Assembly (NCBI RefSeq): GCF_000208865.1
Contig: NC_018393.1
Location: 3,800,714 to 3,864,713 of the forward strand
Origin: Neospora caninum Liverpool
Taxonomy: Eukaryota; Apicomplexa; Conoidasida; Eucoccidiorida; Sarcocystidae
Direction: 5' to 3'
DNA: 64,000 nucleotides
Shown here: in pieces, positions 49,101 through 60,236 of the stretch
Numbering within the stretch: the first letter of the stretch is position 1
Layout: each line of letters begins with the position of its first letter
The notes under the pieces: generated by a model
The model's input: only the letters and a program-made list of their open reading frames with translations
Told to the model about the DNA's origin: nothing
Databases searched by the model: none
Made by a program: the position numbers and the translations under genes

Positions 49101-49348
49101 CTTCCACGGGAACGCAATTCCCTCAAAAAGGCTTTCCCGTACACAGCGGACCGTTCCCTTCCCAGCCAGGCATGCAGCAGCCGCACCCGGGCCAGCAGAC
49201 CCCCGCCGGAGCTCCCGCCCCAAATCTGCCTCGCCTTGCAGGAGGCGCTGTCCTCAAAATGGGAAGTAATGGGCACACACCTTTCGCGGATTTCGCTGCC
49301 ACAGCCAAACAACTCCAAATGCGAGGCATGTCTGGCGTGCAGTGCTAA
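43200..49348 (+). CDS. Coiled-coil protein with disordered Ser/Gln-rich ends, family unknown
   Basis: Nine exons in phase: 43200-44054, 44527-44669, 44955-45009, 45286-45350, 45558-45679, 46102-46163, 46347-46495, 46913-47026, 47335-49348; about 1,192 residues. The start MSRQGSLADQEKKRLSSMEA follows a pyrimidine-rich leader. Residues 1-285 are disordered. Exons 2-8 encode a helical core of about 235 residues: FDLLYNDALVRRARKQREEE, then ERRECTFKPVTW, a motif seen repeatedly in coiled-coil cytoskeletal and basal-body proteins, then QQEEREIDDHIA, YRHLRAEETSRLRSLKL and a final EDIDAANSLRLGARFRMIL. The last ~650 residues are low in charge and rich in Ser, Pro, Gln, Gly, Asn and Met. A centrosomal, basal-body or pellicle role is possible but unproven. 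The exon 2 donor is uncertain: 44609 would also keep phase and remove 20 residues; exon 3 is short and inferred from phase. Confidence 0.78.
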
Positions 49349-51175
49349 GAAAGCTCGTACACCTTTGCAAGGTCTGTATCCGAGCGTCCATACCCCCGTG
49401 TTGCAACGAGGGAGAGTGATAGCGAGGAACGGAAGACTGTTCCCAACACAAACCACCCCGGCACGCGAGCGCCGTCCGTGGCTGTCCGGCCGCTGCGCCG
49501 TCGCACAGGAGTGAGAGGCGTGTCATACAACCGGCAAAACTCCACTCGGCGACATCGAACGCGCCCAAGGAAACAAGGGCATCGCGAACCTCTCTGATAT
49601 GAGAGGGCCGGGAAAAACAATTTCGATTTTTCCGCGGAGGTGTCTGGAATCAACACGCCTTTCGTCAGACGCGCGGGAGGTGCCTACCTAGCGACGAGTT
49701 TGGCTAGGTGATTTTCTACGGTGTACGCTCAGTCCCAACTGAGTTTCGCGCCTGCCGACCTACTGTCAGATTCCAAGGAGCTAGGCGGCGCCAAATATAT
49801 ACACGTCTGTATACACATGTGTAACTTTTTACACAGGCAAAGGTATACATATATACATCTCCCGACCGTTTAGAAAAATTTGGGACCGAAGTCATGCTGG
49901 ATCGTGCACCACGGTGCTAAACCTACACATGTATGGATGTATGTCTTCACTGTTTTCCTTCGTACCGTGTCCACGGGTTTGTAAATGGGTAACTTCGTGT
50001 ATGCTCGTGTGTGCGTAGACGGGAATTCCTGCCGTCGTACTTGTCCTTTTGAATGGCAAACACTTGAATCAGCTAAAGTCCCTGTCGTAGTGCTGCGATG
50101 TTGGGACGCTCGTCCGTTTTGTGCCTCAAAAAAACTTGGTTGTCCGTATCTCATAACTGGAGTATGTGAAGGGGAACGGGGAAGCAGGAGGCAGAGAGAT
50201 TCGAGAAACTCACCAGAGAGCAGATGCAAGGGAGACTATCTCGGCAACCGTTTGATGCGTTCGTGTCCTTTCCTCGATGCCATTCTATGATGCTCGCGTG
50301 TTTGAGTCTCGCCTATTCCTTTCCCCTCTTCTCCCCGAACGACATTTATTCTGCCTTGACCGCCTTTCTCGGTGGACTTACGACTCTGGGTCGCGCGACT
50401 CGAGAGGTGACATGGCGACATTTCGATTTTTCCCCCCCTCTCTCCCTTGCTTTTTCTCGGCCGGATGTCCTCCCGCCGCAGCTGACTAGCCACAGCGCAA
50501 GCTAGGCGGGGCCGGGCGACAGGCAAGCGCTCGACCTGCTGTCTCGGCACAAGAGCGACGCAGCAGGAAGCAGAAAAAACGCCGAGTTTCCTCCGCTCGC
50601 GTATCCATGTGGCGTGTGTGTGTGTGCGCGCCCGTCTCAAGTCTAAAGGGTTTGCAACGGCAAGATGGCGAAAAACCAAGAAACTGTAGGGACAGTCGCC
50701 GTGAAAAGCCGTGTCTCCGGTGCGCAAATCCTTTTACCCGATTGCACGTTTCTGTTGACTCTTTCCAAAGTTCTTTCGGTGGCGGCTCGTGTGCGGTCGT
50801 TCCCTGGTGTCGAGTCTGAGAGGCCCTCGAACGTGACTCAGACACGATTAAGTTTTCTTTTGAAGACCACCACTGAGGCACAATCGAGCGCGTGCGCTTA
50901 GACTTCTCGTCTACGAATCTACCAACCACAAGCCTCGAACTCCCCTCTGCGCGTCACGGCATCTGCGCGCCCGCGCCAAAGAGTGGCAAGGGAAACCATG
51001 TTCGTCAGGTCTATCCACACACAGACGCCACACCGATACATTAAAAACGCATGCCTAAATGCCTGCCAAGTCAGCAAAAGACGAATTCCCCGGTAACCGG
51101 AAGCGGACCGTTGACGAAAAACTGGAAATCTGCGCGAGCTCCAAATCCCCGGGAAAAACCGTTTAGGGCTGATGT
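49349..51175. other. Intergenic region between convergent genes
   Basis: It should contain the 3' untranslated regions of the genes ending at 49348 (plus) and 51176 (minus). AT-rich pieces such as the stretch near 49795-49860 (ATATACAC-type repeats) are typical of 3' flanks. Open frames on both strands lack support. Confidence 0.5.
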
Positions 51176-54100
51176 CTACTCCGCGTTTTCCACATTGTTC
51201 GGGAGACCCGCACACTCTTGCCAAGCTTCCAGAGTGTCTTGCGCCGCGGGAATGATGTCAGTCTGCATCCAGCCGTCGCCGGGCGGAGGCGCCTTGGCGG
51301 GCAGCATCGCGAGGAGAACGAGGCCGTTTTCCTTCGCCAGTTCCGCGGGATGCTCGCCTGTTCCCACAAACATCGACCGGCTGCCTGCCGCCGAGTCCGA
51401 GCTGAAGCTCTGCGATGCAACTGGACTGTCCAGAGTTCCCGTTCCATTCAGAACTCGGGAAACCTCGGCGGCGGAGCGAATTTCGTAGCGGCGCGAGACT
51501 TGAACGCCGAACTTGAGAAACAGGTTCCAAACGCGGTGCTGGAGAAACAAGAGACGAAAACACACACACACACTGGAGTCACCTCGCCAGGGGCGTTTCA
51601 GATTGTCACAGAGGCATTGAAAAAATGAACCTGAACGGCTTCTGCAAACGCAGGAAAGACACGAAGAGCTCGCAATCCCTTTCGGATTCTCCAGAGACAC
51701 GCACCTGACGTACATCCTAACCGCATGCACGACCCTTGCGGAGACATAAGCAGAAACACACACACGCACTGATTTAAGGGTCGATGCACCCGCCTCTTTG
51801 TAAATTTGCATCGCTAAATATACATATATATATATATATATATTAGGGGCGTCTTCATATATCATCTCTACATATGCGCCTTCGCACTTGTGAGTTAGTA
51901 AGAGAAGTCCACCTATGCGGTCTTTTGGTGGGTGCGCAGCGCGGCGCGTGGTGGCAGACATATCTACGTCGTAACGATTTTTGATGTGTGCTTGGAAACC
52001 AAAAGTCTGTGGGCCAGATGCCTCACGCGAGTTCTGAGCCTTGAGCCCTCCTGAAAAAGGAAACGGAGAATTGCTCTCCCAGCGGATGCGCGGCCTCACG
52101 TACCTTACACGCCGCGTACAGCACGCAGTCTCGTCGATTGTCCGAGTCGATGCAGAAGAAGATGAACACTGAAAGGGTAACAATGGTGGACCACAGAAAA
52201 CCTAGAGGAACTTAAAGAACTCAGGGTTCAGGTTTCACGATGCGACCAATCGTGAAACTCCACAGGTACAAAGGAGCCCCGAACGCATCTGCTGGATGGA
52301 GACGGGAAGAAGAGTGCAACCGGAAGTGTGTCACTGAGAAACAGAGTGGCAACGAAGAGAATGGAGAAAGCACGCGTCGACCTGCCGACAAAAAGCGAAG
52401 TGTGTACACGCAGTTTGCTGCTGTCAAAGGACAACAGAGAAAGGAGTCCCCACGGGAAAAGAAAATTGAAACTGACCGTCCTTGTCTTCGTAGCGAAGGA
52501 GGAAGTAGCGCGGGCGCCCGTCGGTCACGTGCTGCTGAAGTAACGCTGAAAAACGAACAGATTTCGCTTAAAAATGAGCAGTTCCAAAAACTCTGTCTGC
52601 CCTCTGAGTGCCCACGAAGGCACTACAAAAAAAGCAGGCTTTCCGTGGAGTGGAAGCCCGGGAAACTGTCCTTTTGCCTACTCGAGAAACATGGGTGGCC
52701 AGGCACCTGATTAGTCACTGAATGAACGCTTTTCACTCCAGGTGTGTATGGATGTAATACCGATACACTTTAGGCCACATCGTATCGCCACCATTTATCG
52801 ATGCATACGCATCTTGGGATATACACCTCTACACATATATACACGCATATATAAATAGATGTGAATACAGCTGCATGCGTACACAGGAAATCCACGGACA
52901 CTGGATGTTCCCTTCAGCGCGTGCAGCATATACACGTGGGAAGATGCCGCAAAATATACCCTCAACCTTTCTCAGCGAAGACAAGGTAGTTTTGTCTTGG
53001 AAGGTTTTGCCTAGAAACACGGGCTTCCGTCGTCTCTGGAAAAAAGAGACTACCCAGGGTGCGTGTCGGCGCGTCTCGGTTTTCCTTCCTTTCCGCCCAC
53101 CTCCTGCCTCCTGGCGCCTCCCAGTGGTCTACCCACGGTCCCGTTTCCTGCCCTACCTGGCCATCTCGGTAGTCCTCGAGAACAAAACTGGCTGCTCCAA
53201 ATCTTACCCGGAGTATCATGGATGCAGGGTAGGGCGAAAAGCGTGGAATCTTCGTCGTCAATGAACTGAAACACGAACAGAAAAGCGGTGGTGCGTGACG
53301 GTAACGTTGTTTGGAAAAGACCACGCCGACAGAAACACCTACGTTCGTCTAAATGCTTCCATCCGTCTCTACACGAGCATGTGTATATATCGAAGAGAGA
53401 GAGAAAGGCGAGAAGACAGAAAGAGGCAAAGCGGCCCCTGGAGAGGTCCGTCAAGGCAGAAAGGATGCATACGAGCACGTCGGTAGACAAGAGGACACAT
53501 GACAAGTTCGACAAGCTGGCTAGGTGACAGGTAGAGCTGCCGCGCGAAAAACGAGGAGACTGGAGAGCAGAGAACAGACAAAAGTGAATTGAATCCATGT
53601 GAACGCCACGCGTCCGTGTTCATCGTCTGGACCAATACAACTGTGGTCCGTACGAAGGCCTGACGTACGATTTCAAGACAGGCGACTTCGCCCTTTCGGA
53701 ACTCCTCGAGGCGCTCCTGAAAATCCACACAGAGAGATAGGAAATAGACAGATGGCCGGAACCCAAGCGAGAAAACGGGGCATAAACAGCTTGGTAAACA
53801 GAAACAGACAAACACGTAGAGGCACACAAATATCTGTATATATATCAGAATTTAGACAACTACTGATGTCTGTACATGAGAGTAAGCAGAGGTAGTGCGT
53901 TGAACAGGTAGCCGGCTGCTTAACTGGAACAAAGAGAGGTAGACGGATATCCACAAGGCAGACACATAGAAGCGTCTGTAGGGAAACCTAGGTATGCTCC
54001 GGGGAAGACACACTGACGGGAGATGCGGCAATGCAAACAAGACAGCGTGAGCGCTGCTATGGAACACCTCTCATCTGTTTGCGTTGTCTTGGAAGTGGAG

Positions 54101-55887
54101 ATGAGAAGTAATGTCCGGTCCAAACACTCCGCGATTCGAGAGAAAAGAAATTCTCAGGCTGCCTTCTCAAGCTTACACTGAACGACTCATCGACTTCCAG
54201 AGGGATATCTGGCGGCACAGCTGTGAGTATGCACAAGCAACGCAGAAGGCGGAGAATGGATGTGTTGCTTTGGCAGGTCTGACAGGGCGCACGCTTGAGA
54301 GAGGCCGAGAGAAAGAAGACAGAACCGAGGCGAATGGAGCGCAGATGAAGAAGTCCTCAGTGGCGCTGAACCCCAAAACGGAAAGAACCATAAGGTCGTC
54401 TTCAGGCATAGCTGCACAGAGAGAGGCCAGCAGAGAGGAACGGAGCGCACCACGAGCGGGAAAGAAAAGGCAGAAATACAGCAAATGAGGAACTCCACGA
54501 AGCCCAGAAGGACAGAGAGAAGGGTTCTTGCTGCCAGAGACACCGCAGCAGAGAACCGCAGGGTGAAGAGGCAACGCCTCAGCGACAGAGAGCGAAAGAG
54601 ACACAAAAGCGGCCGGAGCTGAAGAAAGGAAGAAGACAAGTCGAGGAAAATGTTTGAATCTCGAAACTTACGCGATCCTTCTGGATCAGTCTCAAGGGTG
54701 GACAAACGAGGCACTCGGATCTGCAGAAACAGAGTCGTCAAGAAATGAGAGGCTCAAGGCGAAAAATCAAAGTTACGAACCCAGGAAGAAAACGAGATGG
54801 AGACACCGGTGAAGAACAAGAAACAAAATGAGGATGGCAGCACAAGACCAACGCACGCTTTCCTCGGCGCAACAGTGCCAGCGAAGACGCTTTCCCTGCG
54901 ACATCCTCCCTTCCTAGAAACTGAGCGGCGCCTCCAATTTTCTCTTTTAAGCCTACGTGATCTTCCGCGAGAAATGCGTCTTCGACGCGCGACCGCCGCA
55001 CGTGCACGCGGCAGACCTGACGCTGAGCTCGCCGAAAGGCTTCCAGGTCCAGCAGCGCCTGACGAGAAGAGGAGGAAACGGGCCAAGTACAAAGTAAGAG
55101 TAAACAGCGGCCAGAAGCGCGCACCACGTGCAAGACAAAGCAAGGGAAACATACACCTGACATGGCAAGAAAAACACGAGAGAGAAGGACACAGAAACGA
55201 AGCAGCTACTAGCGAGACGACCACAGAGGCAGAACAGCGCACGGAGAGGCGCGTCGCGGCATCACATGGCCGTTCCTCGACAAGAAGCCGCTGGGCATGT
55301 TTTGAAATTGTAGAGGTGTATCCCTGTTTGCATGAGAAACCGACGGGTTTCACGGAGTGCAGAAGACAAGGGAAAAAAAGAGGGCGGGAGCGAGAAATAT
55401 ACCAGAAGGAAAGACGCAAGGGCGAGAGGAAGAGTGGACGAAAAGACAACAGAACTGTTCTCCGTGTGCTTGCACATTTCTCTGTCACGCCGTGACCGGT
55501 CACGAGGAAGCTAACGAGGGAAGTTCCAACAAGGTTGCGGCAGAAGCACAGAACCGCCGCGGCAAAGCAGTGGAAAAGGAAGACGCCGGAAAATCCTATG
55601 TGCACGGAAATCTAAGAGAATCACAACGAATCCACCGGCAAGAAGAGGTACGTTTCCAACGTGTTACCGGTTTGCCCGCGTAGTACTCTTTCACCGGACG
55701 CGAGAAACGAAGAGAACTGCGGAGAGACCACGCGGCAAAGTCGACAAAGGTTCTTCGGCACGGGGAGCAAACCGCGGCAGGCGTCCACGAGATGACTGCC
55801 CTGGGACAATCGTGAGAAAAGCGAAGCAGAAACATGCCTCATAAATACCAAAGGATACGCACGCATACACCCCACGCACACACACAC

Positions 55888-55924
<37 letters not shown>

Positions 55925-57800
55925 TAAATTTGTAAATGTAAGCAGTGACACAGTTGAGAAAGGCACATTCTCTGTGTTCTTGCAGGACACGCTTCATCAT
56001 CTCAGCCAGAAGAAACACAAAGACATCGTTCGCTTGCTGGACTGCGTGCGTGTCTGTCTATGGGGGAAATTGGGATGTGCCTGCAAGACCGTGCATGCGA
56101 CTTGCTATCGAGACGGGCCTGGAGAGATGCGCACCTACAGGTGTGAACACAGTGAAGACAGAAACATATAGACATGCAGATAGACGAACAGGCACAGATA
56201 GCATCACCTTTACGTATGGGCACGTTCGGATTCAAGAAATATGAAAAAGAAGAGACCACGATACACAGATATATACGAGTATTTGCAGAGAGACGCAAAT
56301 GGCGAATAGACACATGCAGGTGTATGGATTAACAGATGTGTCTCCACTTGTCTCGCAGTCCTCACTCCCTGCAGCTGAATCTTTCTCATCATATAAAAGG
56401 ATGGGACTAAATCTCCGCAGAGGACCACTGCAGCGAGAGAACAGCCAAACGAATTCGCTCTTTGTCGGCGTGGAAGAGAAGCTCTTCTTCTAGTCTCCCC
56501 TCGGCGAAATCCCTTGTGGGGGCTTACCATTCAGGGGAATTCGATTCGACGTCGAGCCGAAGAAGAAAAATACGCGGAGAGTCCGGACAGGCGAGCTTTC
56601 CGAGGCGTTCAAATCGCGCATGTAGCGAACCTCCCTCAAACGGAAACGCTTCGACAAGAGAAAGCGAACCTAGCAACGAAAACAGCGAGGGAAAAGAGAC
56701 CGCGTAAAAATAGGCGTCACAGGTTTTCAGTCGCGACACTCGGCGCCACCGTCTCTTCGCCAGAGCAAGAAGGCGTGAGAAAAGGGCGTGCGCGAATATC
56801 TGGAGAAAGAGCAATTGAGAGAAAGTGTTTTCAGGGTGTACACCCTGAGCACGAGCATAAACATGCACATCTTGGAAACAAACCGAACGGAGAGGAAGAG
56901 TCGGTCTCGACCTTTCATTTACCCTCTGAGAATCAAACGAAGGCGGCACTCGGAGGGACGATCTCCCGAGAGCCTATATGCTGTATCTGAATGTAACCGA
57001 AAATCAGCCGACGGTAAGAATACGAAAAGCCGCGCAAGACTTCTGCGCCAAAGTGCACGTTCTTGGTCGGCGAGTGGAGAGCCGCCGTCGACCTTGGTGG
57101 GTTCCTTGAAGGAAGAAGAATCGCAAAAGGGACGGAGCAAAAGAGAAGGAGCAAAAGACGGAAGCGAAACGAAAGAGGAGGGACCGGTTCCAGGCTGCGA
57201 GAAGACAGCGAAGAAAAGGAGATGGGTGAGAAAAGCCCACACGAAGGAAAGAAGGCACGAGTCGTGCGGAGAACGGCCATCGCCGGCAAAGTGTCCCTTA
57301 CATGTTTTTTCATTGAAGGAAATTGCGACAAGCTCGTCGAGACAGGCGCTTGAGGCCAGCGTCGCGAGTTTCTCTTCTAGCGCCTCCTCCAGAACCACTC
57401 GAGGCGGTCTTTTCGTTGTGGAGCTTTGTCCTTGATCGGCCCGGTCTTCGTCGTCCTCTTCCCCGTGAGAACAGAAAATTGTATCTTTCACTTGCTCTTT
57501 TCGCTTCGGAAAGAAGTCTCCAGGACGCGCCGGCGTGGCTTCCCCGCCGTCAGCAGGCGCCGCGTGGTGTGAAGAACCGGACGAAGAGAAAGAAGAGGAA
57601 CTGCCGCTCTGTGTGGAAGCTTTTGAAGCCTGGGAGGAGGGCGCAGGGCCAAAGCTCACCGGCTCCGCGAAAGAAACAGCGGGCGGATGGGGCCTCACCC
57701 TCTGTCGAGTTGTCCCCTCACTGGCAGGCGGCCCTGCGTCCAGAGACGCCCCCTTTGCCAGGGAAGGCGACTCGGGCTCCTGGTCCGACGGCGAAGGCAT
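51176..57800 (-). CDS. Unknown 472-residue protein encoded by ten mostly tiny exons
   Basis: Ten exons in phase: 57302-57800, 56528-56669, 55668-55716, 54957-55058, 54672-54720, 54177-54220, 53669-53716, 53208-53265, 52104-52168, 51176-51538. Seven internal exons are only 44-102 bases. The first ~125 residues, from MPSPSDQEPESPS, are acidic, Ser/Pro-rich and disordered; a helix-like VVLEEALEEKLATLASSA follows near residue 145. The middle (about 166-355) looks folded, with pieces SPRIFLLRLDVES, KEYYAGKPALLDLEAFRRAQ, VRRSRVEDAFLAEDH, FIDDEDSTLFALPCIHDTP and VFIFFCIDSDNRRDCVLYAA. The last exon runs from HRVWNLFLKFGVQVSRRYEI to an acidic end NNVENAE. I recognise no family. Exon 7 is ended at a gtacgt donor because this keeps phase with exon 8; reading through would add residues without a good donor. 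Introns are strongly pyrimidine-rich on the coding strand. Confidence 0.65.
51823..51844. repeat. TA dinucleotide microsatellite
   Basis: About 11 TA units with one interruption, in the intron before the last exon of the minus-strand gene at 51176-57800. Confidence 0.9.
55892..55921. repeat. TA dinucleotide microsatellite
   Basis: Fifteen uninterrupted AT units preceded by an ACACAC stretch, in the intron between exons 2 and 3 of the minus-strand gene. Length polymorphism between strains would be expected. Confidence 0.95.
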
Positions 57801-57877
57801 TCGGACACTCTCGAGGAAAAAGAGAAACGGGCAAAGGGGAAGGAAACAGGAAAAGAAAAGACGGATGGGCGAATATG

Positions 57878-57878
<1 letters not shown>

Positions 57879-57908
<30 letters not shown>

Positions 57909-57909
57909 G
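57879..57909. repeat. Compound CT/TA microsatellite
   Basis: A short CT run continues directly into about ten AT units, just upstream of the proposed ATG at 57800 of the minus-strand gene, so in its 5' leader or promoter. Confidence 0.9.
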
Positions 57910-60165
57910 TCTGTAAGTGTATCTACACACGCATACGCATATGCATACACTTAGGCCCCGCAAGGAAGAAGCGGAGGGGAAGGAGCACGCGGTCAGACGC
58001 GCGGTTTTCCGTGCGGTCAGAAAGGCACTTTGGTTTCGCACTGGGTTTTTTCAGACAGAAGAAACGGACTTCGACGAGAGGTTGGCTCCCAACAATCCCG
58101 CACCTCGGCGCCACGTTCATGCTAGAAACGACGCCGCGAGTCACCAGCAGGTCGACGGGATCGGGAGAAGCGACGCGCCTCGAGCGCCATGGGAGCAACT
58201 GCGATCAGGCGATATGTCGCCGAGGCAAATGGCTATTTTGGAATGCCGCGAGAAAGAGAGTGGCCGCGGGCTCTCTGTGGACTGGATCTGCTTTACGGTC
58301 TTGCGATGGCGGTCAGAAGACACGCACAGACGCTGCAACGGAAGTGGAAAGCAGACCAGGCTTGGGAGCACACATGGTCCCTCCAGAGTAGGCCGGATAC
58401 CTCGTAATTCTCCACAGACGGGGTTGCAGAGAACCCTGTCTGGAAGCGAGTCTGATACGTTTCTGGAAGCGAGAAGGACTCTCGGCCTGTCTTGGAGTCG
58501 CGGTGTCTCCTGACCTGACAGGCACATACGGGTTAGATGCCACAGCACCGGTGACGGGGGGCAGAACGGCAAAGAAACTCTATTACAAGTCCGCAAACGC
58601 TCCGAACAAAAGCGAGGAGCGAAAAGAGAGCAAACCGACTGGCAGACGTGCGCTTTTCTGGTATACCGGTACCGAGAACGGTGAAAAGAAAGGCAGAAAC
58701 GAGAAAACCGACGTCAAGACGGAACCGGGAGGAGGAAATAGAGACCGCGGAACGGGGATTCGGCACAATCCGCGAAAATATTGCGCAGGAAGCACAGTTC
58801 CAGGAGATAAGAAAAGTCGGCTGGGCTCTCCAGCGCCAGGACATCTGTATGCTGGAAGCAGGGGGGAAGAAGCGGGAGACAAGGCCGAAATGCCTGGGAG
58901 GTCGTGGTGTAAAAAATTGTTAAGACGTGCTCCGCGGAAGGCGAGGAGAAAATCCCCCTTGTGGTGCTTTGAGATCCACAAATCCCCTGTTTATTTCAGG
59001 AACCAGGCATCTCACGCCTTTCGAAGGATCTTTGCCGCTCCCCCGGTCCTTCCATCGTTCCCCAAAACAAGGGGGAAAGCTCAGGTAGCGAGAGCCCGTG
59101 CACACTATCAGCTTCTTTTCGGTAAGGCGGCTGTGACGCCTTTGGTATCTCTCGCGTCGCCAACCCCACGGAGATCCTTTCAAGTTCACTTCGTATTGAA
59201 CCCCTCTTGGACACTGCAAAGACTTTCGCTTCTCCGAGGACGAAAGAGGACAGGGAGAAACAAAGGGATGCCTAGAGTCCAGTGTCCGGTGGACAAGAAA
59301 CAAGGCCAGCCGATTCCGAATGCCAAGGGGTTATACCTGCCGGTGGCTAAAATTCAGGCTTTTTCTGAGGAGCGTTCTAGCAAGAAGAAGCCTGTCAAAT
59401 TAGAGGTGTGCTTACCTCTCGGGATAAACCAGGAAAGCTCAAGACAGCTCTCTCACCGACTGTACTCGCTACACTTGCACGGGTAGCTCCTACAAGCACG
59501 GCCGCCTGACCACATTCAGTCGGAAAGAGGGAAAGGACGGGAACCGAGCTCAATCTCAGATAGCGAAAATAAGGAAGGAAGTACTTTCCGTTCGAGTTCG
59601 CACCTGGCTGCGTGAAAGATGCCCCGTTGGCAACGGGAAAAACGATTTGAAGTGGGCCCCTGGAACCACGAGGGGCAAGCGCTTCGGTAGTCTCCGTGCG
59701 AGGAAATCGTCTTTTTCAGTCAGGCAGCCTAAAACCTGGTCCACGTAGGTTTCACAAAGCAGTTCCTTCTTGACAAATGCGTTTTCAAAGAGGTGTCCCT
59801 CGTGCGGACAAAAACCTAGGTGGTCGGAGTGTAGAGGCGCATCAGGGTTACGCACGGCCTGTCCCAGAAATGAACAACTGTATACCTTCGTTTCTCGTGA
59901 ATACTGACAGAATTTCAAGTTAGCAAGACAAGAGAATCGCACTGAAACCCTCCATCGGAACCAGCGAAAAGCTTCGCACATGGCGTATGAGCAACGGCTC
60001 GCGTCGTCGTCGATGTGCGCCTCTCTTCCGGTGTTTGTTGCTCCCGATTTTATGCGGGTCTTTCAAAGTAATCGTGGCGGCGTCGCCTGTTGGTTTTCCT
60101 GGGAGCTGCAGCAAAATATTTGGTGCCGAGCAACAGAAACTAACACACGCAAACCGATGCATTAA
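57910..60165. other. Intergenic region, purine-rich on the plus strand
   Basis: This region lies upstream of the minus-strand gene at 51176-57800 and probably contains its promoter. A plus-strand frame of 327 codons (58503-59486) is rich in Lys, Arg and Gly simply because the strand is purine-rich; it has no motif. I see no supported gene. Confidence 0.45.
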
Positions 60166-60236
60166 GGGCGCGCACGGAATTGAACCATGAACCTGCCGAT
60201 CTGCAGTCGGCCGCTCTACCATTGAGCTACACACCC
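60166..60236 (-). tRNA. tRNA-Cys (anticodon GCA)
   Basis: The 71-base sequence folds into a complete cloverleaf: a 7-pair acceptor stem (GGGTGTG with CGCGCCC, two G-U pairs), D arm GCTC-AATGGTA-GAGC, anticodon stem GCCGA/TCGGC with loop CTGCAGA giving anticodon GCA, variable loop AGGTT, and T arm CATGG-TTCAATT-CCGTG. The internal promoter boxes A and B are contained in the D and T arms. There is no intron, and CCA is not encoded, as is usual in eukaryotic nuclear tRNA genes. Confidence 0.95.

Noticed and set aside
48233..49456. Minus-strand frame of 407 codons
   Set aside because: Shadow of the last exon of the gene at 43200; it is His/Arg-rich and lacks any recognisable domain.
54111..54221. 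Plus-strand ATG followed by a gtgagt donor, looking like a first exon
   Set aside because: The same bases on the minus strand form an exon that matches phase with both neighbours; no downstream plus-strand exon was found.
54797..55495. Plus-strand frame of 232 codons, Arg/Glu/Lys-rich
   Set aside because: It lies antisense to introns and exon 4 of the minus-strand gene, which has phase-consistent exons here.
58503..59486. Plus-strand frame of 327 codons
   Set aside because: It is Lys/Arg/Gly-rich because the strand is purine-rich; no motif, splice context or codon bias supports it.
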